From Streptoalloteichus tenebrarius (GTDB lineage: Bacteria > Actinomycetota > Actinomycetes > Mycobacteriales > Pseudonocardiaceae), in NCBI RefSeq assembly GCF_024171885.1, contig NZ_JAMTCP010000004.1:248001-312000 (forward strand): 64,000 nucleotides of DNA, read 5' to 3'. Below the pieces are notes generated by a model that saw nothing but the letters and a program-made list of their open reading frames with translations, was not told the DNA's origin and did no database searches. Within the stretch, counting starts at the first letter, position 1. Every line of letters starts with the position of its first letter. The translations under genes and the position numbers were made by a program. Below are positions 53,048 through 61,837 of the stretch, piece by piece.

Positions 53048-54490
53048 TCAGCAGCAGCCCTGGCGGGTGGGCTCCTGCGGGGGCGCGCCGATCGCGGCCG
53101 CGGCGGCCTCGACCTCGGCCAGCATCCGCGTCCGCGTCGCGGCGTCGATCAGGTGGCCGTCGACGACGACGGCGTGGACGTGGCGGGTGTTGCGGATGTC
53201 CTCCAGCGGGTCGCCGTCCACCACGACCAGGTCGGCGCGCTTGCCCTGCTCGACGGTGCCCGAGACGTGGCCCAGGCCGAGGAACCTGGCCGGTTCCCTG
53301 GTGGCGGCCTGGAGCGCGGCCATCGGGCTGAGTCCGGCGGTGACCAGCAGGTCCAGCTCGGTGTGCAGGTCGAAGCCGTGGACGCCGAACAGCGTGGGGT
53401 TGTCGGTCCCGGCCAGCAGCCGCACCCCGGCCTCGGCCATGGCCTGCGTGACCTCCAGTCGGCGCTGGAACAACACGGCGCGCCGGGCCGCCTCCACGGC
53501 GGTGCGGCCCCGCGTGTACATCTCGTCGTGCACCCACTCCCAGATGCCGAGCATGCTGGCGGGCAGGTACTTCAGCCGGTCGTCGGCCAGGGAGCCGAGG
53601 TGGGGCAGGTCGAGCATCCGGTGCATGGTCAGCGTCGGGGTGTAGGCGGCGCCGGTGGCGGCCAGGCGCTGGAACACCCGTGCGGCGCGGAATGGGCTGT
53701 AGGCGTGGGCGGCCTCCCACTCCACCTCGGTGATCTGGTGGAACCAGCCGCTGTAGGCGTCCTGGCTGACGACCTCGATCTCGGCCAGGGCCCGCAGGTG
53801 TTCGACGTCGTGCTGGGAGGTGGCCGGGAACAGGGCGTGCACGTGTTCGAAGCTGGCCTGTCCCGCCTCGGCGGCCTCGACGACGGGGACCTCGTCGGGG
53901 ATGTGGCCGGCGAAGGGGATGCCGAGGCGGTGGGCCTCGTCGACGAGGGCGAGGTAGACGTCGCGGCGCAGTCGTGAGTAGACCTTGACGAAGTCGGCGC
54001 CCTCCTCCCTGGCCTCGCGGACGGCGCGGCGCGCGTCGTCGGGGCCGCTGACCCGGCGGATCGGGGCGTTGGCGGGGCTGTCCCACTGGGCGTCGGGGAA
54101 GGAGTCCCACAGGGACGGCACACCGTCGATGATCTTGCTGCCGATGGTGAGCCTCGGGCCGAGCAGGCTGCCCTCGGCGATGCGCCGCCGCCACTGGTGG
54201 TGGTGGGGTTGCCCGGACATCTGGCGCAGGGTGGTGACCCCGTTGGCCAGGCACAGCGGCAGGTAGACCTGCTCGTGGGCGTCGGTGTGGACGTGCATGT
54301 CGGCCAGGCCGGGGATGAGGTGGCGGCCGGTGAGGTCGAGGGTGGTGGCGTCGGCGGGCACCGGGACCTCGCTGGAGCGGCCGAGGGTGGTGATCACGCC
54401 GTCGCGGACGATCACGGTCATGTCCGGTTGGGCGGGCGCGCCGGTGGCGTCGATGACGGTGACGTGGGTGAGCGCCAGAGGTGTGGGCAT
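53048..54490 (-). CDS. Amidohydrolase (imidazolonepropionase-like)
   Basis: A 480-aa metal-dependent hydrolase. LTHVTVIDATGAPAQPDMTV opens it, LIPGLADMHVHTD carries the first two His ligands, and FVKVYSRLRRDVYLALVD, PFAGHIPDE and RLLAGTDNPTLFGVHG give the Lys, His and Asp metal residues. LGHVSGTVEQGKRADLVVVD and GDPLEDI end the fold. The substrate is unknown. GAAGGAAGG lies upstream of the ATG. It is 32 bp downstream of the MFS gene and probably in one operon with it. Confidence 0.9.
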   Translation of the reverse strand: MPTPLALTHVTVIDATGAPAQPDMTVIVRDGVITTLGRSSEVPVPADATTLDLTGRHLIPGLADMHVHTDAHEQVYLPLCLANGVTTLRQMSGQPHHHQWRRRIAEGSLLGPRLTIGSKIIDGVPSLWDSFPDAQWDSPANAPIRRVSGPDDARRAVREAREEGADFVKVYSRLRRDVYLALVDEAHRLGIPFAGHIPDEVPVVEAAEAGQASFEHVHALFPATSQHDVEHLRALAEIEVVSQDAYSGWFHQITEVEWEAAHAYSPFRAARVFQRLAATGAAYTPTLTMHRMLDLPHLGSLADDRLKYLPASMLGIWEWVHDEMYTRGRTAVEAARRAVLFQRRLEVTQAMAEAGVRLLAGTDNPTLFGVHGFDLHTELDLLVTAGLSPMAALQAATREPARFLGLGHVSGTVEQGKRADLVVVDGDPLEDIRNTRHVHAVVVDGHLIDAATRTRMLAEVEAAAAAIGAPPQEPTRQGCC

Positions 54491-54522
54491 GTCGGGCCTT
54501 CCTTCTCGGTGTGGGTGGCAGG

Positions 54523-56021
54523 TCAGGGGTGGCGGTCGGCGCGCCGGAGCAGGACCGGGGCCAGGGCCGTGGCGGCGGTGAAGAGGGCCAGGCAGACGAG
54601 CATCGCCACGCGGGTGCCGGAGACGAACGCCTGCTGGGCGGCCAGGCGCAGCGCCTCGCCGGTGGGGGTGGGGAGCCGGTCGGCGGCGGTGAGGGCGGCG
54701 CCGAGGGTCTCCCGGGCGGTCGCCGCGAGGTCGGCGGGCAGGTGCGGGGGCGCGGTGGCCGCCAGTTCCGCCCGGTAGCGGGCGGCGTGGAGCGCGCCCA
54801 GCAGGGCGGCGCCGCAGGCGGAGCCGAGTTTCTCGCTGGTCTCGACCAGGCCGCCGGCGGCGCCGATGACCAGGCTCGCGGTGCTGGTGAGGGTCATGGT
54901 CAGCCCGGCGCCCATGAGCGTGCCGCCGGCCACGACGGGCCACACCCCGGAGGTGGTGTCGGCCAGCGTCAGCGTGCCGAACGCGGCGGTGGCCAGGGCG
55001 AGCCCGGCTGCGATCACGATCGCGGGGTGTGCGCGGCGCGCCAGGGCCGAGGCGGTGGTCGCGCCGGCCACGGCGGCGACGGCGCCGGGCAGCGTCCACA
55101 GCCCGGCGGCCAGGGGGCTGGCCCCCGCGACCAGTTGCAGGTGCTGGCTGGTCAGCAGGGTGGAGCCGACCATGCCGAAGGCGGCGAGGACGTTGACGCC
55201 CAGCGCGACGCGGGAGGCGGGGGCGGCCAGCGCAGTCGGGTCGATCAGGGGGTTGGCCACGCGGCGCTGCCGTCGGGCGAACGCGACCGTGACCGCGGTT
55301 CCCCCGGCGATGGCCAGCACCGGCGGCGCGGCCCAGCCGTGGGTGGCCAGGGTCGTGAGCCCGTAGACCACGGGCAGCACCGCGGCCAGGGACAACGCGG
55401 CGCTGGGCAGGTCGAGCCGGGCCGTGGCCTCGCCGCGGGACTCCGGCAGCAGCAGGGGGCCGAGCACCAGGAGCAGGGCCATCGCGGGCACGGGGACCAG
55501 GAACGCCGCGCCCCACCAGAAGCGGGCGAGCAGGACGCCGGCCACCAGGGGCCCAGGGCGGCGCCGACGGCGAATCCCGCGGTGATGACGGCGATGCCGG
55601 CGGCGCGTCGCCGCGGGTCGGCGAACAGGTGGCGGACCAGGGCGAGGGTGGAGGGCATCAGGGTGGCGCCGGCGATGCCGACCAGGGCCCTGGCGGCGAT
55701 CAGCGTGGTCGGGCTGGTGGCGCTGGCGGCCAGGACGCAGGCCAGTCCGAACCCGGCGGCGCCGGTCAGCAGCAGCCGGCGTCGGCCGATGCGGTCGCCG
55801 AGCGCGCCCATGGTGACCAGCAGGCCGGCGAGCAGGAACGGGGAGAGGTCGGTGATCCACAGCAGCTCGGTGGCGCTGGGGGTGAGGGCGGCGCTCAGGG
55901 CGGGCAGGGCGAGGTGGAGGGCGGTGGCGTCGAGGGAGACCAGCAGGGCGGGCAGCAGGAGGACGGCCAGGCCCAGCCAGGCCCGGCGGCCAGGGGGCGC
56001 CGGGCCGGTGGCGGTGATCAT
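54523..56021 (-). pseudogene. DHA2-type MFS drug transporter, frameshifted
   Basis: About 500 residues with 14 membrane helices, typical of DHA2 drug efflux: WLGLAVLLLPALLVSLDATA, LLWITDLSPFLLAGLLVTMG and ALGDRIGRRRLLLTGA in the first part, then LVAGVLLARFWWGAAFLVPV in a second frame. The break is at the run GGGG (55548-55551); one more G gives a continuous AVGAALGPLVAGVL. Either inactivated or missing a base. It is divergent from a TetR gene with an elaborate operator, so drug-induced export is likely if intact. Confidence 0.8.
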
Positions 56022-56040
56022 GCGACCGACGCTAACAAGC

Positions 56041-56075
56041 GTTTCAAACAATTGTCAGTGACAGTGGTTTGAAAC
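56041..56075. promoter_or_regulatory. Nested dyad operator between MFS and TetR
   Basis: GTTTCAAAC (56041-56049) and GTTTGAAAC (56067-56075) are perfect arms. Inside them TGTCAGTGACA (56053-56063) is a second perfect palindrome sharing the same centre at 56058. The pair sits 20-54 bp from the MFS start and 31-65 bp from the TetR start, ideal for control of both. Confidence 0.85.
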
Positions 56076-56105
56076 ACACGTCAGTCCGGCTGGTAGGGTG
56101 ATCAC

Positions 56106-56681
56106 GTGGGGATCCGCGAACAACTGCTCGACGGGGCCAGGCGCTGCCTGGCCGAGCGGGGCTACGCCCGCACCACCGTGCGCGACATCGTCGCCGCCAC
56201 CGGCACCAACCTGGCGGCGATCAACTACCACTTCGGCACCAAGGACGCCCTGCTCAACCAGGCGTTGATGGAGTCGGCGGCCGAGGCCGTCGACCGGGTC
56301 CTGCACGCCGTGCCGGCCGACGCCGACGCCGCCGGCCGCCTGCGGGACTTCCTCGACCGCCTGACCCGCTCCTTCGTCGACGACCAGGCGATGTGGACCA
56401 CCAACGTCGAGGCCGTCGTCCAGGCCGCCCACTCCCCCGAGGTGCGGGCCCAGCTCGCCGCCGGCCAGGTCGAGGCCCGCGAGGGCCTGGCCGACCTGCT
56501 GCCCGCCCCCGACGGCGACGACCGGACCCGGCAGGCCATGGGCGCGGTGCACATGACGTTGCTGACCGGACTGCTCGTGCAGTGGATGATCGACCCGGAC
56601 CGGGCGCCCGGGGCCGAGCAGCTCCTCGACGGGCTGCGCGCCGTCGGCGACGCCCTGCGCCCGGCAGCCGACCAGGGCTGA
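56106..56681 (+). CDS. TetR-family repressor of drug transporter type
   Basis: A 191-aa TetR protein: REQLLDGARRCLAERGYART, TVRDIVAATGTNLAAINYHF and GTKDALLNQAL form the DNA-binding domain. A GTG start is used; TAGGGT (56092-56097) 8 nt upstream points to a leaderless transcript. It is divergent from the MFS gene with a shared nested dyad and so is its likely repressor. The amidohydrolase downstream of the transporter would fall under the same control. Confidence 0.9.
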   Translation: MGIREQLLDGARRCLAERGYARTTVRDIVAATGTNLAAINYHFGTKDALLNQALMESAAEAVDRVLHAVPADADAAGRLRDFLDRLTRSFVDDQAMWTTNVEAVVQAAHSPEVRAQLAAGQVEAREGLADLLPAPDGDDRTRQAMGAVHMTLLTGLLVQWMIDPDRAPGAEQLLDGLRAVGDALRPAADQG

Positions 56682-56711
56682 AATGTCCGGGCCCCGGTGT
56701 ATCCCTGTGCC

Positions 56712-57509
56712 ATGAGCACGCTGACGTCGGCCGACGGAACCCTGATCGACTACGACCGCCACGGACGGGGCCCGGCCGTCGTCTTCATCGGCGGAGCCAC
56801 CCAGTACCGTGCCCTCGACCCGGACACCACCCTGGCGGCCCGCCGCCTCGCGGACGCCGGGCACACCGCGGTGGTCTACGACCGCCGCGGGCGGGGCCGC
56901 TCCGGCGACACACCGCCGTGGTCACTGGACCGCGAGGTCGAGGACCTCGCGGCGCTGATCGAGGCCGTCGGCGGCGCCGCGACCCTCTACTCCAGCTCCT
57001 CCGGCGCCGCCCTCGCGCTGGCCGCCGCCACCGCCGGCCTCGGGGTGAACGCGCTCGCGCTGTACGAGCCGCCGTTCTTCGCCGGGGTCGACCACACCGA
57101 CCACCTGGCCGCGCTGCGGTCCCTGCTCGCCCAGGGCCGGCACGACGACGCCCTGCGCTACGACCTGACCGCCGTGATCGGGGTCCCCGAGCAGGTGGTC
57201 GACGGGATGGCCCAGTCCCCCACCTGGCCGGCGATGGTCGCGGTCGCCCCCACCCTCGTCTACGACCTGGCCGCGGTGAACGAGATCAACCTCGACCCGG
57301 ACTGGCGCGCCCGCTGGGCCGGCGTCACCGTGCCCACCGTCGTGTTCTCCGGCGACCAGACCTTCCCCGGCATGCCCGAGGCCGCCGACGCCGTCGCCGA
57401 GGCGATCCCCTCGGCGCGCCGGCGCGTCCTGCCCGGACAGGGCCACGGACCCACCGCCGAGGTGATGGCGTCGGTGCTGCTGGAGTTCCCGCGCCCCGCA
57501 CAGGCCTGA
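56712..57509 (+). CDS. Alpha/beta hydrolase
   Basis: A 265-aa alpha/beta hydrolase: VVFIGGATQYRALDP and VVYDRRGRGRSGDTPPW carry the first strands, LYSSSSGAALALAAA the nucleophile Ser (the usual GxSxG is SxSxG here), and LPGQGHGPTAEV the catalytic His. The substrate is unknown. The ATG at 56712 directly follows TATCCC, a possible -10 of a leaderless transcript. It lies 30 bp after the TetR gene on the same strand. Confidence 0.87.
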   Translation: MSTLTSADGTLIDYDRHGRGPAVVFIGGATQYRALDPDTTLAARRLADAGHTAVVYDRRGRGRSGDTPPWSLDREVEDLAALIEAVGGAATLYSSSSGAALALAAATAGLGVNALALYEPPFFAGVDHTDHLAALRSLLAQGRHDDALRYDLTAVIGVPEQVVDGMAQSPTWPAMVAVAPTLVYDLAAVNEINLDPDWRARWAGVTVPTVVFSGDQTFPGMPEAADAVAEAIPSARRRVLPGQGHGPTAEVMASVLLEFPRPAQA

Positions 57510-57518
57510 CACCCCGTC

Positions 57519-57565
57519 ACCGGCGGCGACGCCCGTCTACAGGGCTCGCGGGTGTCGCCGCCGGT
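57519..57565. terminator. Long hairpin between hydrolase and merR
   Basis: ACCGGCGGCGAC (57519-57530) pairs with GTCGCCGCCGGT (57554-57565), with an inner GCCC/GGGC (57531-57534, 57542-57545). It overlaps the merR stop codon and would serve both convergent genes. Confidence 0.75.
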
Positions 57566-57941
57566 CCGGCTCCACCCGGGTGCGCTCGTTCGAGGCCGCC
57601 CTGATCACGTCCTCCAGCACCTCCCGCGAGCGCAGCAGGTCCTGGATCGTCCGGTCGATGCGGTCCCGCTCCTTGACCAGCTCCGTGACCAGGCGCGGGG
57701 TGGCGATCTCCGACGGGCCGCCGTCGGAGTCCCGCATGCAGGGCAGCAACTGCCCGATCCTGGTGCTGTTCAGGCCGGCGGCGAACAGCTCCTGGATCCG
57801 GATCACCCGGTCCACCGCGGTCTCCGGGTAGTCGCGGTGCCCGCCGAGCGTGCGCTCGGGCTTGAGCAGCCCCTGTTTCTCGTAGTAGCGCAGTGACCGC
57901 TCGCTCACCCCGGTGCGCCGGGCCAGTTCCCCGATCCGCAT
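57537..57941 (-). CDS. MerR-family regulator
   Basis: A 134-aa MerR regulator: MRIGELARRTGVSERSLRYY is the canonical winged helix, followed by EKQGLLKPERTLGGHRDY and a coiled coil (about 80-120). Only one Cys is present, so a metal sensor is unlikely. It is divergent from an old yellow enzyme gene whose promoter has an over-long spacer with a dyad, the classic MerR target. Confidence 0.92.
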   Translation of the reverse strand: MRIGELARRTGVSERSLRYYEKQGLLKPERTLGGHRDYPETAVDRVIRIQELFAAGLNSTRIGQLLPCMRDSDGGPSEIATPRLVTELVKERDRIDRTIQDLLRSREVLEDVIRAASNERTRVEPDRRRHPRAL

Positions 57942-57968
57942 GTCCCACCTCGCCGGTCGTCGTCCGAC

Positions 57969-58000
57969 TTGATCCTGACACCAATGTCAACTTCTAGCGT
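57969..58000 (+). promoter_or_regulatory. MerR-controlled promoter of old yellow enzyme
   Basis: TTGATC (57969-57974) and TAGCGT (57995-58000) are 20 bp apart, too far for unassisted polymerase. The dyad TGACA...TGTCA (57976-57980, 57985-57989) lies in the spacer. The expected transcript start coincides with the ATG at 58007, so the mRNA would be leaderless. Confidence 0.75.
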
Positions 58001-58006
58001 GGGGGC

Positions 58007-59134
58007 ATGACGAACGCAGCCACCTCCCGCCTGCTCCAGCCCGCCCGCCTCGGCGACCTGCGCCTGCCCCACCACCTGGTGATGGCGCCCATGACCCGCA
58101 ACCGGGCCGGCGCCGACGGCGTGCCCGGGCCGATCGTGGCCACCTACTACGCCCAGCGCGCCACCGCCGGCCTGATCATCGCCGAGGCGGCCACCCCCAA
58201 CGCCGTCGGCCAGACCTACCCCAACATCACCGCGATCCACAGCCCCGAGCACGTCGCCGGCTGGCGGCGCGTCACCGACGCCGTGCGGGCCAGGGGCGGC
58301 CGGATGTTCCTCCAGATCCAGCACGGCGGGCGCGTCGGCCACCCCGACACCAGCGGACTGATGCCGGTCGCGCCCTCCCCGATCCCGTTGCCGGACACGA
58401 TCGTCACCCCCCGCGGGCACCGGCCCGCCGTCGTGCCCCGGGAGATGACCGTCGAGGAGATCCACGGCACCGTGGCCGACTTCGCCGCCGCCGCCCGCAA
58501 CGCCCTCGACGCCGGGTTCGCCGGGGTGGAGGTGCACGCCGCCAACGGCTACCTCCTGCACCAGTTCCTGTCCGGCAACACCAACCACCGCACCGACGAC
58601 TACGGCGGCACCCTCGCCAACCGCGTCCGGTTCGTCGTCGAGGTGGTCCGCGCCGTGGCCCGGGAGATCGGCGCGCAGCGGGTCGGGGTGCGCGTGTCCC
58701 CCGGACTCGTGGTCAACGGCGTCGAGGAGGACGACACCGAGCGGCTCTACCCGGTCCTGCTGGACGCCCTGGCCGACCTCGACCTGGCCTACCTGCACGT
58801 GGTGAAGGCCGACCTGGGCCAGCCCCACTTCCAGGCCATCCGCGAGCGCTGGAGCGGTGTCCTGATCGGCAACCCCGTGCTGCCGGCGCTGACCACCGAG
58901 GAGGTCCTCCGCCAGGGCGAGCGCCTGCTGGACGCCGGAGCGGACCTGGTCTCGCTGGGCCGCCCGTTCCTGGCCAACCCCGACCTGGTCGAACGGCTCC
59001 GCCGCGGCGCGCCGCTCAACCCCGTGCGGGACCGGCACCTGATGTACGTGGGCGGCGAGACCGGCTACACCGACTACCCCACGCTGGACCAGGCGCCCCA
59101 GCCGGTGCCCCGGCCCGCGCCGGCGACTGTCTGA
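58007..59134 (+). CDS. Old yellow enzyme family NADH:flavin oxidoreductase
   Basis: A 375-aa FMN enzyme: LVMAPMTRNRAGADGVPGPI, GLIIAEAATPNAVGQTYPNI, FLQIQHGGRVGHPDTSGLMP and EVHAANGYLLHQFLSGNTNH followed by RTDDYGG are all OYE signatures, with the substrate-binding His/Asn pair in HAAN. It reduces activated C=C bonds of enones or nitro compounds using NADPH. It is probably induced by electrophiles through the divergent MerR protein. Confidence 0.95.
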   Translation: MTNAATSRLLQPARLGDLRLPHHLVMAPMTRNRAGADGVPGPIVATYYAQRATAGLIIAEAATPNAVGQTYPNITAIHSPEHVAGWRRVTDAVRARGGRMFLQIQHGGRVGHPDTSGLMPVAPSPIPLPDTIVTPRGHRPAVVPREMTVEEIHGTVADFAAAARNALDAGFAGVEVHAANGYLLHQFLSGNTNHRTDDYGGTLANRVRFVVEVVRAVAREIGAQRVGVRVSPGLVVNGVEEDDTERLYPVLLDALADLDLAYLHVVKADLGQPHFQAIRERWSGVLIGNPVLPALTTEEVLRQGERLLDAGADLVSLGRPFLANPDLVERLRRGAPLNPVRDRHLMYVGGETGYTDYPTLDQAPQPVPRPAPATV

Positions 59135-59239
59135 CCACAACTGTCTGACCACAGTGGACGGTCAGCGGGAACGGGGTGGGAGCGGGCTCGACGCCCTGGC
59201 AGGGCGAACGCGGCCCCACTCCCCACGCAGGGAAGCACC

Positions 59240-59651
59240 ATGCCGCGCGCGGTCACCCTGATCCGCTCCAGCCGCCTGTCCTGGCGTCGCCGAGTACGCC
59301 TACGCCGCCACCGCGCCCGCCGAGGCCCGCCTGGTCTTCCTCGCCGGCGCGTGCCCGCTCCACGCCGACGGCACCACCGCCGCCGTCGGGGACTACGCCG
59401 GACAGGCGGCCAAGGCGGTGGAGAACCCGCGGATCGCCCTCGACGAGGCCGGCGCCACCCTCCAGGACGTCATCAGCACCCGGGTCCTGGTCGCCTCCAC
59501 CCGGCAGGAGGACCTGGTGACGGCGTGGGAGGTGGTGCGGGACGCCTTCGGCGAGCACGACGTGCCCAGCACGCTGATGGGCGTCACCGTGCTCGGCTAC
59601 GACGACCAACTGGTGGAGATCGAGGCGGTGGCCGCCGTCCTCGACACCTGA
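59240..59651 (+). pseudogene. RidA-family protein with frameshift
   Basis: The ATG at 59240, preceded by AGGGAAG, starts MPRAVTLIRSSRLS. Then the frame changes near 59275-59285 and continues VAEYAYAATAPAEARLVFLA, AGQAAKAVENPRIAL and DVISTRVLVAS to EIEAVAAVLDT. Together these make a RidA/YjgF reactive-imine deaminase of about 136 aa. Here the sequence carries one base too many (or two too few), unlike the other frameshifts in the window. No start codon exists for the second frame alone. Confidence 0.7.
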
Positions 59652-59692
59652 GACGGACAGCGCCGCCTGGCCAAGAGTCCTGGCCACCGCCC

Positions 59693-59732
59693 GTCGGAGG
59701 CCGTGCCCCCCGCTGGGGACACGGCCTCCGAC
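59693..59732. terminator. Bidirectional hairpin between ridA and ABC-F
   Basis: GTCGGAGGCCGTG (59693-59705) pairs with CACGGCCTCCGAC (59720-59732). It lies 42 bp after the ridA stop and 32 bp before the end of the convergent ABC-F gene. Confidence 0.85.
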
Positions 59733-59763
59733 CTGTCCGGTGTGGACACTCCCGGTGGGTGTG

Positions 59764-61434
59764 TCAGTCCACGAGGCGACCGGCTTCCATCCGCAGGCGC
59801 TCCCCGGTGAACCGCTGGGCGAACATGCGGTCGTGGGAGACCACGACCAGCGCGCCCTCGTAGCCCGCCAGCGCTTCCTCCAGATCCTCCACGAGCGCGG
59901 GAGACAGATGGTTGGTCGGCTCGTCCAGCAACAGCAGGTCCACCGGGTCGCGCAGGACGCGGGCCAGCGCCAGCCGCCGCAACTGTCCGGTCGACAACGC
60001 GCCCACCGGGGTGGACAGCGCTGACGGCGCGAACAGACCGAAACCGAGCAACGTCTCCCGATGGTCGTCGGGCAGCCCGGGGCGGCCCGCGGCGAAGGCT
60101 TCCAGCACGTTTCGCCGCGGATCGGTGATCCGCGTGTCCTGCGGCAGCCAGCCGATGCGTCGCGGGCGGACGCACCCGCCCCGGTCCGGTTCGAGGTCAC
60201 CGGCCAGCACCCGCAGCAGCGTGCTCTTGCCCGCGCCGTTGGGCCCGGTGACCAGGACGCGCTGCCCGGCCTCGACGGTGAACGCGGGGACGTCCAGCCG
60301 GTCACCGACCCTCACCCTGTCCAGACCGGCGAGCACGCCCCGGCGCGTCGGGTCGGTGTCCACCCGGGCGCGGAACCGCAGGGGTTGCGGCGGTCGGGGC
60401 ACCGGGTTGGCCTCCAGCACCCGGACCCGCTCCTTGGCGTGCCGGACCCGCGCGGAGACCTGCTTCTCCACGTCGCGCTGGTGGCGCCCGTTGCGCCGGT
60501 CGGCGTTGGCGGTCCGGCGGGGGCCGGCGGCCAGGTTCTCGGCGGCCACGCGGACCAGCTCGCGCTGGCGCGCCAGGTCCTCCCGCCACTCCTGGTACCG
60601 CTGTTCCCAGCGGCGCCGGGCCGCGGCCCTCGCCTGGAGGTAGCCCGCGTAGCCGCCGCCGTGCCGGCGCACGGTGCGGCGCTCGCCGTCCACCTCCCAC
60701 AGGGCGGTGGCCACGCGCTCCAGGAAGACCCGGTCGTGCGAGACGACCAGCACGCTGCCGCGGTGGCCCCGCAGGTGCTCCTCCAACCACGCCAACGCCC
60801 CGACGTCGAGGTGGTTGGTGGGCTCGTCCAGCACCATCAACTGCGGTGAGGCGGCCAGCAGGCAGGCCAGGCTCAGGCGCGCCTGCTCCCCACCGGAGAG
60901 CGTGCCCAGCCGCCGCTCGGCAGTGATGTGCGCGAGCCCGAGACCGTGGGTCGCGGCATGCACGCGCGCCTCGGCCGTGTAGCCGTCGCGGGCCTCGAAC
61001 GCCTCCAGCAGGTCCGCGTACCGGGCCAGCAGGCCCTCCAGGTCGTCGGGGTCGGCCTGGGTGAGCGCCCGCTCGGTCTCCCGCAGGTCCCGTTCTAGGG
61101 CGCGCAGCTCGGCCAGGGCGTGGTCGATGGCGTCCCGCACGGTGTCCTCGGGCGGCAGGTCGGGGGTCTGCGGGAGATAGCCGACCCCGCCGGGGGCGTG
61201 GACCACGACGCGGCCCTGGTCGGGCTGGTCGAGTCCGGCCAGCAGGCGCAGCAGGGTCGACTTGCCGGACCCGTTCTCGCCGATGACGCCGATGCGCTCG
61301 CCGAGCGCCACCGACTGGCGCACGCCGTCCAGCAGCGGGCGACCACCGGGGGCGCGGACGACGTCGTCGAGGACGACCTGGAAGGAACCGGCCCGGGTGT
61401 GCGGGCGCGGCTGGTCGGACACAGAGTTCTGCAT
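59764..61434 (-). CDS. ABC-F ribosomal protection ATPase
   Basis: A 556-aa soluble ABC-F protein with two ATPase halves: Walker A GENGSGKST and GPNGAGKST, signatures LSGGEQARLS and LSTGQLRRLAL, Walker B LMVLDEPTNHLD and LLLLDEPTNHLS. A long charged linker (about residues 260-345, with the two crossing helices) enters the peptidyl-transferase region. Length and linker match antibiotic-resistance members (Vga/TlrC/OleB type) that displace macrolides, lincosamides or pleuromutilins. A leaderless peptide and attenuator precede it. Confidence 0.9.
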   Translation of the reverse strand: MQNSVSDQPRPHTRAGSFQVVLDDVVRAPGGRPLLDGVRQSVALGERIGVIGENGSGKSTLLRLLAGLDQPDQGRVVVHAPGGVGYLPQTPDLPPEDTVRDAIDHALAELRALERDLRETERALTQADPDDLEGLLARYADLLEAFEARDGYTAEARVHAATHGLGLAHITAERRLGTLSGGEQARLSLACLLAASPQLMVLDEPTNHLDVGALAWLEEHLRGHRGSVLVVSHDRVFLERVATALWEVDGERRTVRRHGGGYAGYLQARAAARRRWEQRYQEWREDLARQRELVRVAAENLAAGPRRTANADRRNGRHQRDVEKQVSARVRHAKERVRVLEANPVPRPPQPLRFRARVDTDPTRRGVLAGLDRVRVGDRLDVPAFTVEAGQRVLVTGPNGAGKSTLLRVLAGDLEPDRGGCVRPRRIGWLPQDTRITDPRRNVLEAFAAGRPGLPDDHRETLLGFGLFAPSALSTPVGALSTGQLRRLALARVLRDPVDLLLLDEPTNHLSPALVEDLEEALAGYEGALVVVSHDRMFAQRFTGERLRMEAGRLVD

Positions 61435-61551
61435 GGATTTCCGCCGTGTCAGGAGAAAGGGTGGACAGTGACCGGACAGCAGCGGGTCACCGCCAACGGC
61501 GGAGCGGAAGACGACGTCGCGCGCGGCAGGGAGTGATCAGATGCTGCGCAC

Positions 61552-61649
61552 GAGAAAGAGAAAACCGCCCCAGGGGACCCGCTGCGGCGGCCGGAGCACA
61601 CCCCGCGCGCGACGCGGGTGCTCCGGACGCCGGGTACTCCCGGGCGGAA
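61552..61649 (-). promoter_or_regulatory. Attenuator upstream of ABC-F gene
   Basis: In the leftward transcript a strong hairpin (arms 61618-61626 and 61591-61599, CCGGAGCAC/GTGCTCCGG plus inner pairs) starts 24 nt after the leader-peptide stop. Next come GGCGG-type arms (61586-61590 and 61565-61569) and then the U-rich tract TTTTCTCTTTCTC (61564-61552). This is a rare clear U-tract terminator in a GC-rich genome, placed inside the leader. Ribosome stalling on the leader peptide would favour read-through. Confidence 0.75.
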
Positions 61650-61682
61650 TCAGATGAAGAAGAAGACGTACGCCCTGATCAC
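61650..61682 (-). CDS. Leaderless leader peptide VIRAYVFFFI
   Basis: A ten-codon frame (GTG start 61682, TGA 61652-61650) encodes VIRAYVFFFI with three consecutive Phe codons. A TAGCCT -10 element (61694-61689) lies exactly 7 nt upstream of the GTG, so transcription should start at the GTG itself. Short leaderless frames of this kind are known to control ABC-F and rRNA methylase genes in actinomycetes by antibiotic-dependent ribosome stalling. Here the attenuator follows directly. Confidence 0.75.
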   Translation of the reverse strand: MIRAYVFFFI

Positions 61683-61837
61683 CCCACCAGGCTAACAAGG
61701 CCTGTCGACCGATTTCCGCGGCTCGTGCCCAGGCTCTCGCCTGATCGTGGGCATCGGCCGGCGCCGGGTGTCCGTCTCGTCAGGGGTTTCGACGACACGG
61801 GCACCCGGCGACACCGGCGCGACGAGGTGGTCCACCG

